The notes beneath the pieces are model-generated. The model ran no database searches, was not told where the DNA came from, and saw only the letters and a list, made by a program, of their open reading frames with translations. The position numbers were made by a program, and so were the translations under genes. A stretch of 64,000 nucleotides of DNA, taken from assembly GCA_022843625.1 (NCBI GenBank), contig JALHNH010000016.1:62001-126000 (forward strand), read 5' to 3'. This document shows, in pieces, positions 16,120 to 25,500 of this stretch. Position 1 is the first letter of the stretch; the number at the start of each line of letters is the position of its first letter. This DNA is from Bryobacter sp. GTDB lineage: Bacteria; Acidobacteriota; Terriglobia; Bryobacterales; Bryobacteraceae.

Positions 16120-16922
16120 TCTCAAGGCTTGGAGAAGACTTAGGAATCGAAGCGCCTGAAGCTCTGGCGGCATTGCAGGATGCCTGGGATGAAGAACCTG
16201 TCGAGAGTTTGCGTGCTGCGCATAAGGCGCGCAGGCAGAGGATTCTCGATTTGCATCTGGTTCCACAGATCAAGCTTGGAGATGCGGAGAAGGCGTTTAC
16301 CTGCGTGGACCCCAAGTATCCGGTGAGCTGGAAGCAACAGGTAAGGCAGTTGCGGAACCGTTTGACACACTTCGACGATGAAGTGAAGTCCCGGGAGAAA
16401 TCAGGCATTCAAGTGATATCGCTGCTGAGCATGAACGGGCAGCGGCCTCGTAAGGGACTGGCTGGAAATCTGGCCTTTGCACTGGCGGCGATGGAGGAGA
16501 CAAAAGTACTTCTGATTGATGCCAAGACAAGCCGGCCGGATCTGGATTTACACCTGGGCCTGAATGACGGGCGTGGATTGTGTGAGGCAACCCGTGCTCA
16601 TCGAGAAGACTTGCCGGATTGCTTTCGGCGGATTTCGGGGACGCAGCTTTATTTGCTGCCCTTTGGACAGAAGACGAAGTATCAGGATGAGGCAGTAGAT
16701 TTACGTGGTTTGCAGCGCTTGATTGCTGGATTGCGGGAGCAGTTTGACTGGATCATTCTGGACGGGCCGGGCTTTGATACTCCGGCCGATGCAACGCTGA
16801 TTACGCTTTGCTCCGATGGAACCGTTTATCTTGTAGAGCAAGGCGTAGACCGTTTTGAGGATCTACGCCTTGCGTTCAAGCAGACTCAGGGCCGATACAT
16901 GATCGGCGCGGTAATGATGTAA
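16116..16922 (+). CDS. BY-kinase/CpsD-like ATPase homologue with degenerate Walker A
   Basis: The 268-residue protein aligns by eye with the cytoplasmic kinase partner of Wzz proteins: IQVISLLSMNGQ, NLAFALAAMEETKVLLIDA, and the Walker B-like FDWIILDGPGFDTPADATL. The P-loop, normally GEGKST or GVGKT, reads GQRPRKGLAG (around 108-117). The second Walker A' Asp is Lys137. The usual C-terminal Tyr cluster is absent, since the protein ends RYMIGAVMM. It is therefore probably a non-catalytic adaptor that modulates the co-polymerase. An N-terminal helical extension of about 95 residues precedes the ATPase fold. It is coupled to the previous gene by an ATGA overlap and ends 3 nt from the convergent gene. 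Confidence 0.7.
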   Translation: MISRLGEDLGIEAPEALAALQDAWDEEPVESLRAAHKARRQRILDLHLVPQIKLGDAEKAFTCVDPKYPVSWKQQVRQLRNRLTHFDDEVKSREKSGIQVISLLSMNGQRPRKGLAGNLAFALAAMEETKVLLIDAKTSRPDLDLHLGLNDGRGLCEATRAHREDLPDCFRRISGTQLYLLPFGQKTKYQDEAVDLRGLQRLIAGLREQFDWIILDGPGFDTPADATLITLCSDGTVYLVEQGVDRFEDLRLAFKQTQGRYMIGAVMM

Positions 16923-16925
16923 GTA

Positions 16926-18119
16926 TTAGGCCTGTTCTGCAGACTTCATGAAGGGCTGAGCAAAGAACTCGAGGAAGCGTGGCTTGGACTTGGGGATCTC
17001 GATGCGGTCATCGAGCATGATTTCAGCCAGCTTCTTGTAGCTGCGTCCGAGGTTGGTGTCGGACTTGATGAGGGCACCGTTTTCCATCGAGCAATTGGCG
17101 GCTTCGTAGTTGTTGGCGATGGTCATCTCGACGGGTACACCGACCAGGTCTGAGATGCGATCGGCAGTCATGACGTGGCGTGGAAGAAACCGGTTGACGA
17201 TGAGCCGCATCTGCTTGTCGATACCGGCGCGGCGGAGGCGTTCGACCTTGCGGAGGAGAAGATGCTGGCAGGCGAGTTCCTGAGTGCAGACAATGTAGAT
17301 GCGCCTCGATTCCAGAAGGGCCTCGATAGCGGTGGAATCAAGCTGGCCTGAGAGGTCAATACAGGACAGGTCGTAGGCGCGACGGAAGAATTGAACGAGG
17401 CGGCTGGCGCGGTTGCCATCCATTGGGGTTGTGGAGTCGATGTCTGCCGGCAGAATGTCAAGTTCGCCCACCTGGGAACGAAGGCGAGCCCACATGTCGC
17501 CGTCCATATCCTGAACGGTTTGGAGTGCGTCCCTCAAGTTGTGTTCTGCGCGGAGTTTGAACAAGAAAGAAAGGACACCAGAGTTGCGGTCGAAATCTGC
17601 GAGTAGTGTGCGCTTGCCTGGGAATTTGGAGGCGGCGTAGGATGCATTCGCAGCGATGGTTGAGGCACCGGAACCTGGCTTGGCGGGCAAAAAGGTTACG
17701 ATGTCGCCGCCGGTGCGAGGGGCCTCGGGGCGTTTGGAAAGTTTTTCGGATTGTTCCTTGAGGGTTTCGGAAATCTCGTGAAAGGTAGAGTTTGAAGTGA
17801 TGTAGTTGCGGACGCCGGCACGGAGCAGCGTAGAGAGGATTGAGATGTTTTCTTCGCAAAGGGCGAGGATTTCTGTATTGGGGGCGTGCTGCTGTGCGAG
17901 AGCTACAACGCGCAGGGCTTTGGGTTGCTCGGTGAAGTCTACGATGAGCATATCGGGAGCGCTCAAGCGCAACAAGCGGAGGAGGCCGCCCTCTTCCGGG
18001 TACTGCTTCAGCCATTCGATGAGCTCAAACGTGTAGGAACTGGAGATGGCCTCCCGGAGGGGATTTACATGGGAGCCTTCCGGGGCAATCAGTACACAGT
18101 TAAGCGTTTGGGTGTTCAT
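16926..18119 (-). CDS. CpaE/TadZ-like protein: receiver-like domain plus MinD/ParA-type ATPase
   Basis: The 397-residue protein starts with a CheY-like fold (APDMLIVDF with Asp61, and AGVRNYIT). A ParA/MinD domain follows, with the deviant Walker A KPGSGAST at 147-154 and RTLLADFDRNSGVLSFLF as Walker A'. This matches CpaE/TadZ, which localises type IVc (Tad) pilus machinery at a pole. No other tad or cpa gene is in the window. Its position tail to tail with the EPS co-polymerase genes may instead point to a role in placing the polysaccharide apparatus. It is 170 nt downstream of ppk on the same strand. Confidence 0.75.
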   Translation of the reverse strand: MNTQTLNCVLIAPEGSHVNPLREAISSSYTFELIEWLKQYPEEGGLLRLLRLSAPDMLIVDFTEQPKALRVVALAQQHAPNTEILALCEENISILSTLLRAGVRNYITSNSTFHEISETLKEQSEKLSKRPEAPRTGGDIVTFLPAKPGSGASTIAANASYAASKFPGKRTLLADFDRNSGVLSFLFKLRAEHNLRDALQTVQDMDGDMWARLRSQVGELDILPADIDSTTPMDGNRASRLVQFFRRAYDLSCIDLSGQLDSTAIEALLESRRIYIVCTQELACQHLLLRKVERLRRAGIDKQMRLIVNRFLPRHVMTADRISDLVGVPVEMTIANNYEAANCSMENGALIKSDTNLGRSYKKLAEIMLDDRIEIPKSKPRFLEFFAQPFMKSAEQA

Positions 18120-18232
18120 TGTTCAGTCCTTATCGATCCAGCAGATTTCATTACAGGAAGCTGATCGCTTCCCAACAACTTGAAGGTAAGCGTTCTGTTT
18201 CACGATTCCTACTAATCTTTGGGACTACATGG

Positions 18233-18245
18233 ACTAGGACCTAGT
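18233..18245. promoter_or_regulatory. 13-bp perfect palindrome upstream of the CpaE-like gene
   Basis: ACTAGG-A-CCTAGT is a perfect inverted repeat. It lies in the 170-nt gap between ppk and the CpaE-like gene, about 114 nt upstream of the latter's start. It could be an operator or a chance palindrome. No strong promoter could be assigned. Confidence 0.3.
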
Positions 18246-18289
18246 ACCGAGACTGACGGAGTTTACTTAGTACTTTGGTTGGCGGGGTC

Positions 18290-20416
18290 TTAGCGCGATT
18301 TAAGGAATTTGGCCTGAGCGCTGAAGGCATCTGGGGCGTTGCGGCGGGGATTGCGGGCGAAGCTGCCATCTGGCTGCATGAGGCGAACGTTGGTTTCGTC
18401 CTGCAGATAAGTTCCGATGATGTCTTCGCGGATGTATTTGCTGAGGCGCTTGTCCTGGATGGGGAAGAGGATTTCTACGCGACGGTGGAGATTGCGCGGC
18501 ATCATGTCGGCCGAGCCGAGGTAGAGGTCGTGGGCACCAGCGTTTCTGAAGTAGTAAATGCGGGAATGTTCGAGGAAGCGGCCAACGAGAGAGCGGACTG
18601 TGATGTTGTCGCTGACGCCCGGGACACCGGCCCGGAGGGAGCAGGCACCGCGGATGAAGAGGTCGATCTTGACGCCCGCTTGCGAGGCCTGGTAGAGGAG
18701 CCGGATGATGCCCTGGTGGGCGAGGGCGTTCATCTTGAAGACGATATGGCCGCCGCGGCCTTCGAGTTGGTGGACGATCTCACGCTCGATCAGTTGCCGG
18801 GTGCGCTCGAAGAGATCTATGGGGGCTACGAGGAGTTTGCGGTAGTGCTTCTTGGCCGAGTAGCCGGTGAGGTGGTTGAAGAGGTCTGTAGCGTCGGCAC
18901 CAAGATCTTCGTCAACGGTCATTAGGCTGAGGTCAGTGTAGAGGCCGGCGGTGACGGTGTTGTAGTTGCCTGTGCCGAAGTGGGTGTAGCGGCGGATTTT
19001 ATCGCCCTCTTTGCGGACAACCAGCAGAAGTTTGGAGTGGATCTTGAGGCCGAGGAGACCATAGACAACGTGGACGCCCTGGGCTTCCAGCCGTCTGGCC
19101 CATTCGATATTGGACTCTTCGTCGAAGCGGGCTTTAAGTTCTACCAGCACTGCGACTTGTTTTCCCCGTTCGTTTGCTTCAAGCAGCCAGTCGATAATCG
19201 GGGAATTGCGGCCGACCCGGTAAAGTGTCATCTTGATGGCGAGGACGGCGGGGTCCTGGGCAGCCGTGCGGAGCAGGTCGACTACGGGGTCGAAGGAATC
19301 GTAGGGATGGTGGAGGAGGATGTCGCCTTTGCGGATGACGCTGAAGATGCTGGCTCCATCGTTGAGTTTGGGGTCGAGCGCCGGAGGGATTCTGGGGACG
19401 AAAGTTTTGTCGCGAAGGTCCCGTCGGTCCACTTGCAGGACGTGCTTGAGACGTACGAAAGAGAGTGGATCCTGGACGCGGTAGACATCGTTCCATTCTG
19501 CCTCCAGGTTCGATACAAGGATTTCGAGAATCTGGTCTGGCATCTCCTGGTTGACCTTGACACGGACGACGTCGCCGAAGCGGCGCTGGCGGACGGATTC
19601 TTCGATGGTTTCGAGGAGGTCGTCGGCTTCGAGTTCCTGGATGGCAACGTCGGCGTCGCGGGTGACATGGAAGGGGTGGGCTTCAAGCACCTTCATGCCG
19701 GGGAAGAGATCGTTAAGGTGAGCGACGATGAGTTGTTCCAGCCAGATGAAGCGCTGACTGTGAGCTCGACGGCTCTTGCTGCTGGTTTCGATGGGTATGA
19801 GTTGCGGTAGGGTGTCTGGAACTTTGAGGCGGGCGAAGTGGTTTTCACCTTCGGCACCCTGGATTAATATTGCGAGGTTGAGACTCAGATTTGAGATGTG
19901 CGGGAAGGGCCGGCCCGGGTCGAAGGCGAGCGGGGTGAGGACTGGGTAAACCTTGTCGAGGAAATAGTCGTGGAGGCGCTGGCGGGTTGCGGCGTCGAGA
20001 TCCTGGATATGGACGAATTCGATGCCTTCTTCAGCCAGAGCGGGGATGAGCGATTCGTGGAGGCACTTGCGCGCGTCGATCATCAGTTGCGCGACGACGG
20101 GACGGATGGCTTCAAGCTGAGTGGAAGCAGTAAGGCCGTCTGGGCCTACTTCTTCTAGGCCGGCATCGACCTGATGTTTGAGGCCGGCGATGCGCACCAT
20201 AAAGAATTCGTCGACGTTGGAACCGAGGATGGAAAGGAACTTTACACGTTCGAGCAATGGGTTGGCGGGGTCATTGGCTTCTTCGAGAACGCGGCGCTGG
20301 AAGCCGAGGAGGCTGAGCTCGCGATTGATGAATAGAGTGGGGTCATCCAGCGAGAGAGTAGGTTGTGTGGGGGCGGTGGTCGCCTGGGTCTTGCGTTTTG
20401 GTTGAGCCATGCTCAC
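18290..20416 (-). CDS. ppk: Polyphosphate kinase 1
   Basis: The 708-residue protein is full length for PPK1. The N-terminal domain has INRELSLLGFQRRVLEEA and FLSILGSNVDEFFMVRIAG. The phosphohistidine is His460 in LKIHSKLLL, followed by THFGTGNYN. The second catalytic His is His617 in FLEHSRIYYF, and GSADMMPRNLHRRVE closes the active site. It reversibly transfers the gamma-phosphate of ATP to polyphosphate. The start could be this GTG or the ATG two codons later, which looks at least as good. It is 18 nt downstream of the peptidase gene, with a short tandem repeat between them, and may be co-transcribed. No ppx is seen nearby. Confidence 0.95.
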   Translation of the reverse strand: MSMAQPKRKTQATTAPTQPTLSLDDPTLFINRELSLLGFQRRVLEEANDPANPLLERVKFLSILGSNVDEFFMVRIAGLKHQVDAGLEEVGPDGLTASTQLEAIRPVVAQLMIDARKCLHESLIPALAEEGIEFVHIQDLDAATRQRLHDYFLDKVYPVLTPLAFDPGRPFPHISNLSLNLAILIQGAEGENHFARLKVPDTLPQLIPIETSSKSRRAHSQRFIWLEQLIVAHLNDLFPGMKVLEAHPFHVTRDADVAIQELEADDLLETIEESVRQRRFGDVVRVKVNQEMPDQILEILVSNLEAEWNDVYRVQDPLSFVRLKHVLQVDRRDLRDKTFVPRIPPALDPKLNDGASIFSVIRKGDILLHHPYDSFDPVVDLLRTAAQDPAVLAIKMTLYRVGRNSPIIDWLLEANERGKQVAVLVELKARFDEESNIEWARRLEAQGVHVVYGLLGLKIHSKLLLVVRKEGDKIRRYTHFGTGNYNTVTAGLYTDLSLMTVDEDLGADATDLFNHLTGYSAKKHYRKLLVAPIDLFERTRQLIEREIVHQLEGRGGHIVFKMNALAHQGIIRLLYQASQAGVKIDLFIRGACSLRAGVPGVSDNITVRSLVGRFLEHSRIYYFRNAGAHDLYLGSADMMPRNLHRRVEILFPIQDKRLSKYIREDIIGTYLQDETNVRLMQPDGSFARNPRRNAPDAFSAQAKFLKSR

Positions 20417-20417
20417 T

Positions 20418-20443
20418 TACTAGAGTAACGGCTACTAGGGTAA
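20418..20443. repeat. Tandem 11-nt repeat at the peptidase-ppk junction
   Basis: TACTAGAGTAA and TACTAGGGTAA lie 15 nt apart, differing at one base. They sit between the peptidase stop region and the ppk start. On the coding strand they read TTAC(C/T)CTAGTA just before the ppk start codon. They may be a regulatory site or simple duplication. Confidence 0.4.
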
Positions 20444-21766
20444 GGGTGCGGCGTTGAAATTGCGTGGTACCAGCATGTAGGCGGCTACCGGGGATTCGAC
20501 ACCGTTCTTGCCGATGGCTCTTACGCCGACAATTATGTCGTCGATGGAGAGGCCGGGGAGAGTGTATTCGGTGACTTTGCCGACGACGATTTCGCGTTCC
20601 CAATTGGGTGAGGTGGAGGAGCGGATGGTGATGGCGTAGCCCGAGATTTCGTCGTCTGGAGTGGAGGCCGTCCATTTTAGGGCGGCGTCGTAGCCTTTGC
20701 CACGGGCGAGGTTGGGGCCGGTGGTTTCGCCTTTTGCATTGGTGCGCATGACTTGTGGCAGGGTGGGGGCGAGGGCGAGGCTGCCGACGGCGGCGGCGTT
20801 GATGCGGGTGACGCGGGTGGCGTAAGAAGGGGAAGCGTGTTCGAAGGTGTCGCCGGCGGAGTGCTGGTAACCGTAGTGCTCGACAGGGGTGGTGAAGCGG
20901 ATGGCGGCGTAGCCAGCGTCGTGGAAGGGGGTGTGATCGCCACCGCGGCCGAAACGGTCGTTGCGGAAGACGGGGTTCGCTTTCATGGCCGGGACGTAGC
21001 GCTCCGCCATTTCGCGGACGTAGCGGGCGAGGGCGCGGGAGGGGGAGTCTGCGGGGTCGGCCGAGTAGACGTTGACGAGGTCTGTGATGCGGCGACCGTC
21101 GCCGGAATAGTCGTTACCGATGATGTCGGAATTGAAGACTCCATCGATTTTGCGGCTGGCTTCTTTGGCGGCTTTGGAATAGGCGCGACTGCCGAAGAGG
21201 CCTTGCTCTTCGCCGGAAAAGGCGATGAAGACGATGGTTTTTTGCCACTGATGCTGGCTCATGAGGCGGGCGAGTTCGAGAACGAGGGCGACGCCGCTTG
21301 CGTTATCGCTGACTCCGGGGGCGGGAATTGCGTCGGCGGTGGCCACCCAGTCGGTGGGGTCGCCACTGCCGGGTACTGCGTCCTTTTTGCGGATGACGTT
21401 GAGGGAATCGTAGTGGGCGCAAATGATGATTTCGTGGTCTTTTTGGGTGGTGCCGGGGAGGGTGGCGACTACGTTGACGAGGTCGAGGTCACGGACGATG
21501 CGGCCTTGTTTGGTGATCTTGTGCGTGTCGAACTGGACGTCGAGGCGAGGGGAGAAGGATTTGAATTGTTCGGAGATCCATTCGCGCGAGGCTTTGTTGC
21601 CGGATTCGTAGTTGGTATTGCGGGAGGGGAATTCGCCGAGGCGTTTCATGATGGCGGAGATGCGTTCTTCGGTGACGCCTTCGACTATGGTTTTGACTTG
21701 AGGATGGATGGACTTGGGCGGGGCTTGGGCATAGAGGGTTAGGGCGAGGAAGAAGGCGAAGCGCAT
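20435..21766 (-). CDS. M28-family zinc aminopeptidase, secreted
   Basis: The 443-residue protein has a short signal peptide (MRFAFFLALTLYAQA). Its M28 metal-site motifs are in order: His118 in ICAHYDS, Asp154 in GVSDNASGVA, Glu186-Glu187 in FSGEEQGLFGS, Asp214 in FNSDIIG, and a C-terminal His in the region VEHYGYQHSAGDTF. After about residue 340 comes a fibronectin-like or beta-rich domain (KWTASTPDDEISGYAITI). It probably acts in the periplasm or outside the cell, releasing N-terminal amino acids from peptides. It lies between a hypothetical secreted-protein gene and ppk on the same strand, with gaps of 38 and 18 nt. Confidence 0.88.
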   Translation of the reverse strand: MRFAFFLALTLYAQAPPKSIHPQVKTIVEGVTEERISAIMKRLGEFPSRNTNYESGNKASREWISEQFKSFSPRLDVQFDTHKITKQGRIVRDLDLVNVVATLPGTTQKDHEIIICAHYDSLNVIRKKDAVPGSGDPTDWVATADAIPAPGVSDNASGVALVLELARLMSQHQWQKTIVFIAFSGEEQGLFGSRAYSKAAKEASRKIDGVFNSDIIGNDYSGDGRRITDLVNVYSADPADSPSRALARYVREMAERYVPAMKANPVFRNDRFGRGGDHTPFHDAGYAAIRFTTPVEHYGYQHSAGDTFEHASPSYATRVTRINAAAVGSLALAPTLPQVMRTNAKGETTGPNLARGKGYDAALKWTASTPDDEISGYAITIRSSTSPNWEREIVVGKVTEYTLPGLSIDDIIVGVRAIGKNGVESPVAAYMLVPRNFNAAPLP

Positions 21767-21804
21767 TTTGATAGCTTAGCGAAAATCGCTAGAGCTGCTT
21801 GTGT

Positions 21805-22464
21805 TTACTGGGCTTGCGAGCCAGTGGAATCCTTCAGCATTTGCAGGAATGCAGTTTTCCCTTTTCTAGCTGCAGCTTTCATTGGCTCGGGTGCCGATCT
21901 TGAAACGAGGACTTCGTTGTCGTTCGTCAGAAATAAGCCTGCCCAAACTCCGCTGACCCAAAAGCAAGGAAGCTTTGTGCCTTCTGGCTTCTTTTCTTTT
22001 TCCTCTTTGAGGAACAAAATCACTTCTTGTTGTGGCTGAAAAGGTAGAAGTTCTGCAGGTTTGTGCTCCGTCCCTCGCCATAGGCCGCCAATCTGAGTCA
22101 CCAAGACCTCATCGCTGGCTTTTGATTTGCCTTTGAATGTCTGGACGACTCTGACAAGATGATCCGTCACTGGGGTGCTAACTTCGTTTTCGGCCCCAAG
22201 AATCCTTGATGGAAGACTTCGAATGACAACTCCAGAAATAACCAGATCTGAGCTTGTCATCAATTCAGGAATCGTCTCAGGAACGAATGCTGGAGATACG
22301 AAGATTAGCGCCTCTGAGGGGCGGATCGGATCGCCTGTCTTGGCCCTGTTTTGAGCAAGACCAGTGGAGGTCAGAATCATGCATAAAGCGCAGCCTATTA
22401 GAAAGCCAAGAGTTGTTTTTGACGTCACTTGAACTAACACCCCAGTTGCCTGATTCTGGCACAT
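21805..22464 (-). CDS. Hypothetical exported protein
   Basis: I do not recognise the family of this 219-residue protein. It has an N-terminal signal or anchor segment (TTLGFLIGCALCMILTSTGLA), followed by a soluble domain with strands such as SDLVISGVVIRSL, HLVRVVQTFKG and EVILFLKEE. The pattern of a small secreted domain with a TFKG motif occurs in uncharacterised Acidobacteria proteins, but no function is implied. The TFKGKSKASDEVLV region could be a small beta barrel. It is divergent from the Oar-like receptor gene (92 nt apart) and may be transcribed with the peptidase and ppk genes that follow it. Confidence 0.6.
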   Translation of the reverse strand: MCQNQATGVLVQVTSKTTLGFLIGCALCMILTSTGLAQNRAKTGDPIRPSEALIFVSPAFVPETIPELMTSSDLVISGVVIRSLPSRILGAENEVSTPVTDHLVRVVQTFKGKSKASDEVLVTQIGGLWRGTEHKPAELLPFQPQQEVILFLKEEKEKKPEGTKLPCFWVSGVWAGLFLTNDNEVLVSRSAPEPMKAAARKGKTAFLQMLKDSTGSQAQ

Positions 22465-22556
22465 TTCAAAGAAGGGTGGCGCTGAAGGGCTATCGTCACA
22501 AGATTTACATCCAATGCCAATGAGATTGAAATTCTTGGCCGCTACTCTCAGAAAAT

Positions 22557-25500
22557 ATGAAAAGTTTTATCGCTTTGATGGCCGTTTCGGCTGCGCTGTG
22601 GGCGCAGACCGATTCCGCTTCTTTGAGAGTGCTGGTGGAGGATCCCTCGCAGGCTGCTGTGGCTGGGGCCAAGGTGAATTTGCTGAACCGTTTGACCGGG
22701 TTGCGAGTGGCTTCCGAGACCTCTTCCGATGGCTACGCCGTGTTTAGCCCGATTGTTCGCGGCAATTATGAAATTGAAGTGATCCAGTCTGGATTCAAGA
22801 CCGTCAAGCTGACGGCAGTGCAGATCAATGTTGATGAGCGGCGGCTGGTTCGCGTGAAGCTGGATGTATCGAGTGTGAGCGAGACCGTCGAGGTGACGGC
22901 GAATGTTGCTTCCATCCAGACAGAACAGGGTTCGCTGGGACAGGTGATTAGTGGACGGACGGCGGTGGAGCTGCCTCTGGCAGGTCGGCGGTATACAGAA
23001 TTGGCGCTGTTGAGCCCGGGTGTGGCGGCTAGCACGCTGAACCCGACGACGCGTGGCCCGGGTTGGTTTGTGGCTAACGGCAACTACCATACGCAAAACA
23101 ACTTCCTGCTCGATGGTGTGGATAACAACCAGGGAACGCAGAACGCACAGAGCTTGAGCGCACAGGTGGTGCAGCCGAATCCGGATGCGATCGCTGAGTT
23201 CAAGGTGCAGACGAATTCGTTCTCGGCTGAGTTTGGCCGAAGCGCTGGCGCCGTAATCAACGTGTCGATTAAGAGCGGCACCAATGAGACGCACGGGACA
23301 GGCTATTACTACAATCGCGATTCCGCGCTGGCTGCTCGCGGCTGGACCAACAACTTGCAGAATGTACCGAAAAATAATCTGAAGTGGCAGCAGTATGGTG
23401 GCACGGTGGGTGGCCCGATTCAGAAGAACAAGCTGTTTTACTTTGGCGCTTATGAAGGCTTTGCCCAGCGCTTTGCCGATACCGGCTTGACGACAGTGCC
23501 GACGGTAGGGCAGCGGGCCGGCCAGTTTGGCGCGCTCAATATAATCGACCCTTCCACACGCATGGCATACCCCGGCAACATCATACCGGCTTCGCAGATC
23601 GATGCCCTCGCCAAGAAGGTGATCGATCTCTATCCTCAGCCAAACACGCCGGGTGCTTTCCAGAACGGGCGTCCCACAAACAATTACAGCTTGCAGCGCG
23701 ATGGCAAGGAAGACACTCACAAGTTTGATACGCGCGCCGATTACAATCTGAACGACAAGAATCAGATCATGGGCCGCTTTAGCTATATCCGTCAGAAGTT
23801 TCTGCGCGACGCGATCTTCCCTGGCTTGGGTGATGGCGTAGGCAATCAGGGCGCGCAGTTTAACGAGAATCGCAGCCTTGCTGTGGCGTGGACGAGCACG
23901 ATCTCACCTCGTATCGTAAACACGCTTCGTTACGGCAATAACGATACTTTCGCCGAGTTTGCCCACGCTACCGTGAACGAGCAGAAGGCGGATGCGTTTG
24001 GCTTTCGTGGCTTTCCTGCCGACATGTTGCAGGTGGGTGGCTTGCCACTGATCAACCCGACCAACTACAACCAGTTGGGCACTCGCAACTTCCGTCCGCA
24101 GTTTCAGACTCCCAAGCTGCACCAGGTTGTCGATACGATTTCAATGACAGCGGGACGGCATTTTGTGCGCGGTGGTTTTGAGTTGCGCATGAAGGACAAC
24201 AGCTTTGTCGATGTGACACGCCGCTCGCCTGCCTACAACTTCCAGGGGCGCTACACCAACGACGCGATGAGCGATCTGTTGCTGGGCTTCCCTGAGAGCG
24301 TGCAGTTGAATACTGTGCCGGAAGTGAAGCAGTTGCAGCAGGCTTATAGCTTCTTTATGCAGGATGACTGGAAGCTGAGCCCGACGCTGACCCTGAACCT
24401 TGGCTTGCGTTATGAGTACACCACTCCGTTTTATGGCAGTGGCGTGAACAAGAACATCAACTTCAATCCAGCGACGGGTGGCCTCGTATTTGCTTCAGAC
24501 AAGGACAAGTATCTGACCACGCCTGACCGTAACAACTTTGGGCCCCGCGTGGGTTTCGCCTGGCAGGCAATGCCGGAGCGCCTTGTAGTGCGTGGCGGCT
24601 ACGGGATCTTTTACAACACGGAAGACATCTATGGCTCGGAAGCCAACTTGCCGTTGAACCCGCCGCAACTGATTCAGCCGACGCTTCTTCGTGTCGGTAC
24701 CGGGCCCGCTCCGGTACGCTTGAGCGATCCGCTGCCTGCGGGTGTTCTGTCGAACTTTGACAGTCGCACGATTGGGCTTCGCACTCGTGAAGAGAATCAG
24801 CGCTCGGGCCGCATCCAGCAGTTCAACCTGGCTGTGCAATATCGCGTGAGCAAGGCGAGTACGTTTGAAGTTGCCTATGCTGGCAATCGCGGTACGAATC
24901 TTTTTGGGCTTTATGAGCGCAACCAGACGGCCTTTGGTGTTGATGGATCGGTGGCGGCGAATCGACCCTTCCCGCAGTGGCAGGGGATTCAGACCGGTGC
25001 CAGCCGCGGTAAGAGCTGGTACAACTCGCTACAGACGAAGTTTGAACGGAACTTCGACAAGGGCCTCTTCGTGTTGGCCAGCTTTACCTGGGCTAGCGCG
25101 ATCGATCAGGTTGGCACGTGGGATGCAGGTGCGTCGCCGCAGCTTCTGGATCGCTTTGACCAGGAGAATGGCCGCATGACACAGACCCCGATCTTACAGT
25201 ACACGACGGCGGTGACCTATGAGCTGCCCTTTGGCAAGAGTTGGAGTGGACCAGCAAAGTGGGTGCTGGCGGGCTGGAAGAGTGCCTTCATCGTGAACTG
25301 GCGCACTGGTTTGCCGATCAACGTAACGCTGAACGGAAATGGGATCGACCCGGCCACGGGACGGGCTTATACCTTCCTCAATCGCAACGGGGGTGGCTTG
25401 CGGGCGAATCGCGTAGGCGAGGCCAATACTGGCATCGACCCGAAGACCGATCGCCTGCGCTTCTTGAACCCTGCAGCTTACGCCGTGCAGACATTGAACA

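Noticed and set aside
18233..18245. Rho-independent terminator at the palindrome after ppk
   Set aside because: The centre is a single base, so the RNA hairpin cannot form a proper loop, and no T-run follows. An operator is more likely.
18275..19810. Plus-strand ORFs of 216 and 276 residues
   Set aside because: Both lie inside ppk on the other strand. PPK1 motifs are complete along its full length, so these are shadows.
20753..21742. Plus-strand ORF of 329 residues rich in Gly, Val and Asp
   Set aside because: It is a shadow of the M28 peptidase gene on the opposite strand; the composition is that of a high-GC mirror frame.
22548..23720. Minus-strand ORF of 390 residues rich in His and Arg
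   Set aside because: It is antisense to the Oar-like receptor plug; it shows no domain, and the receptor frame is clearly coding.
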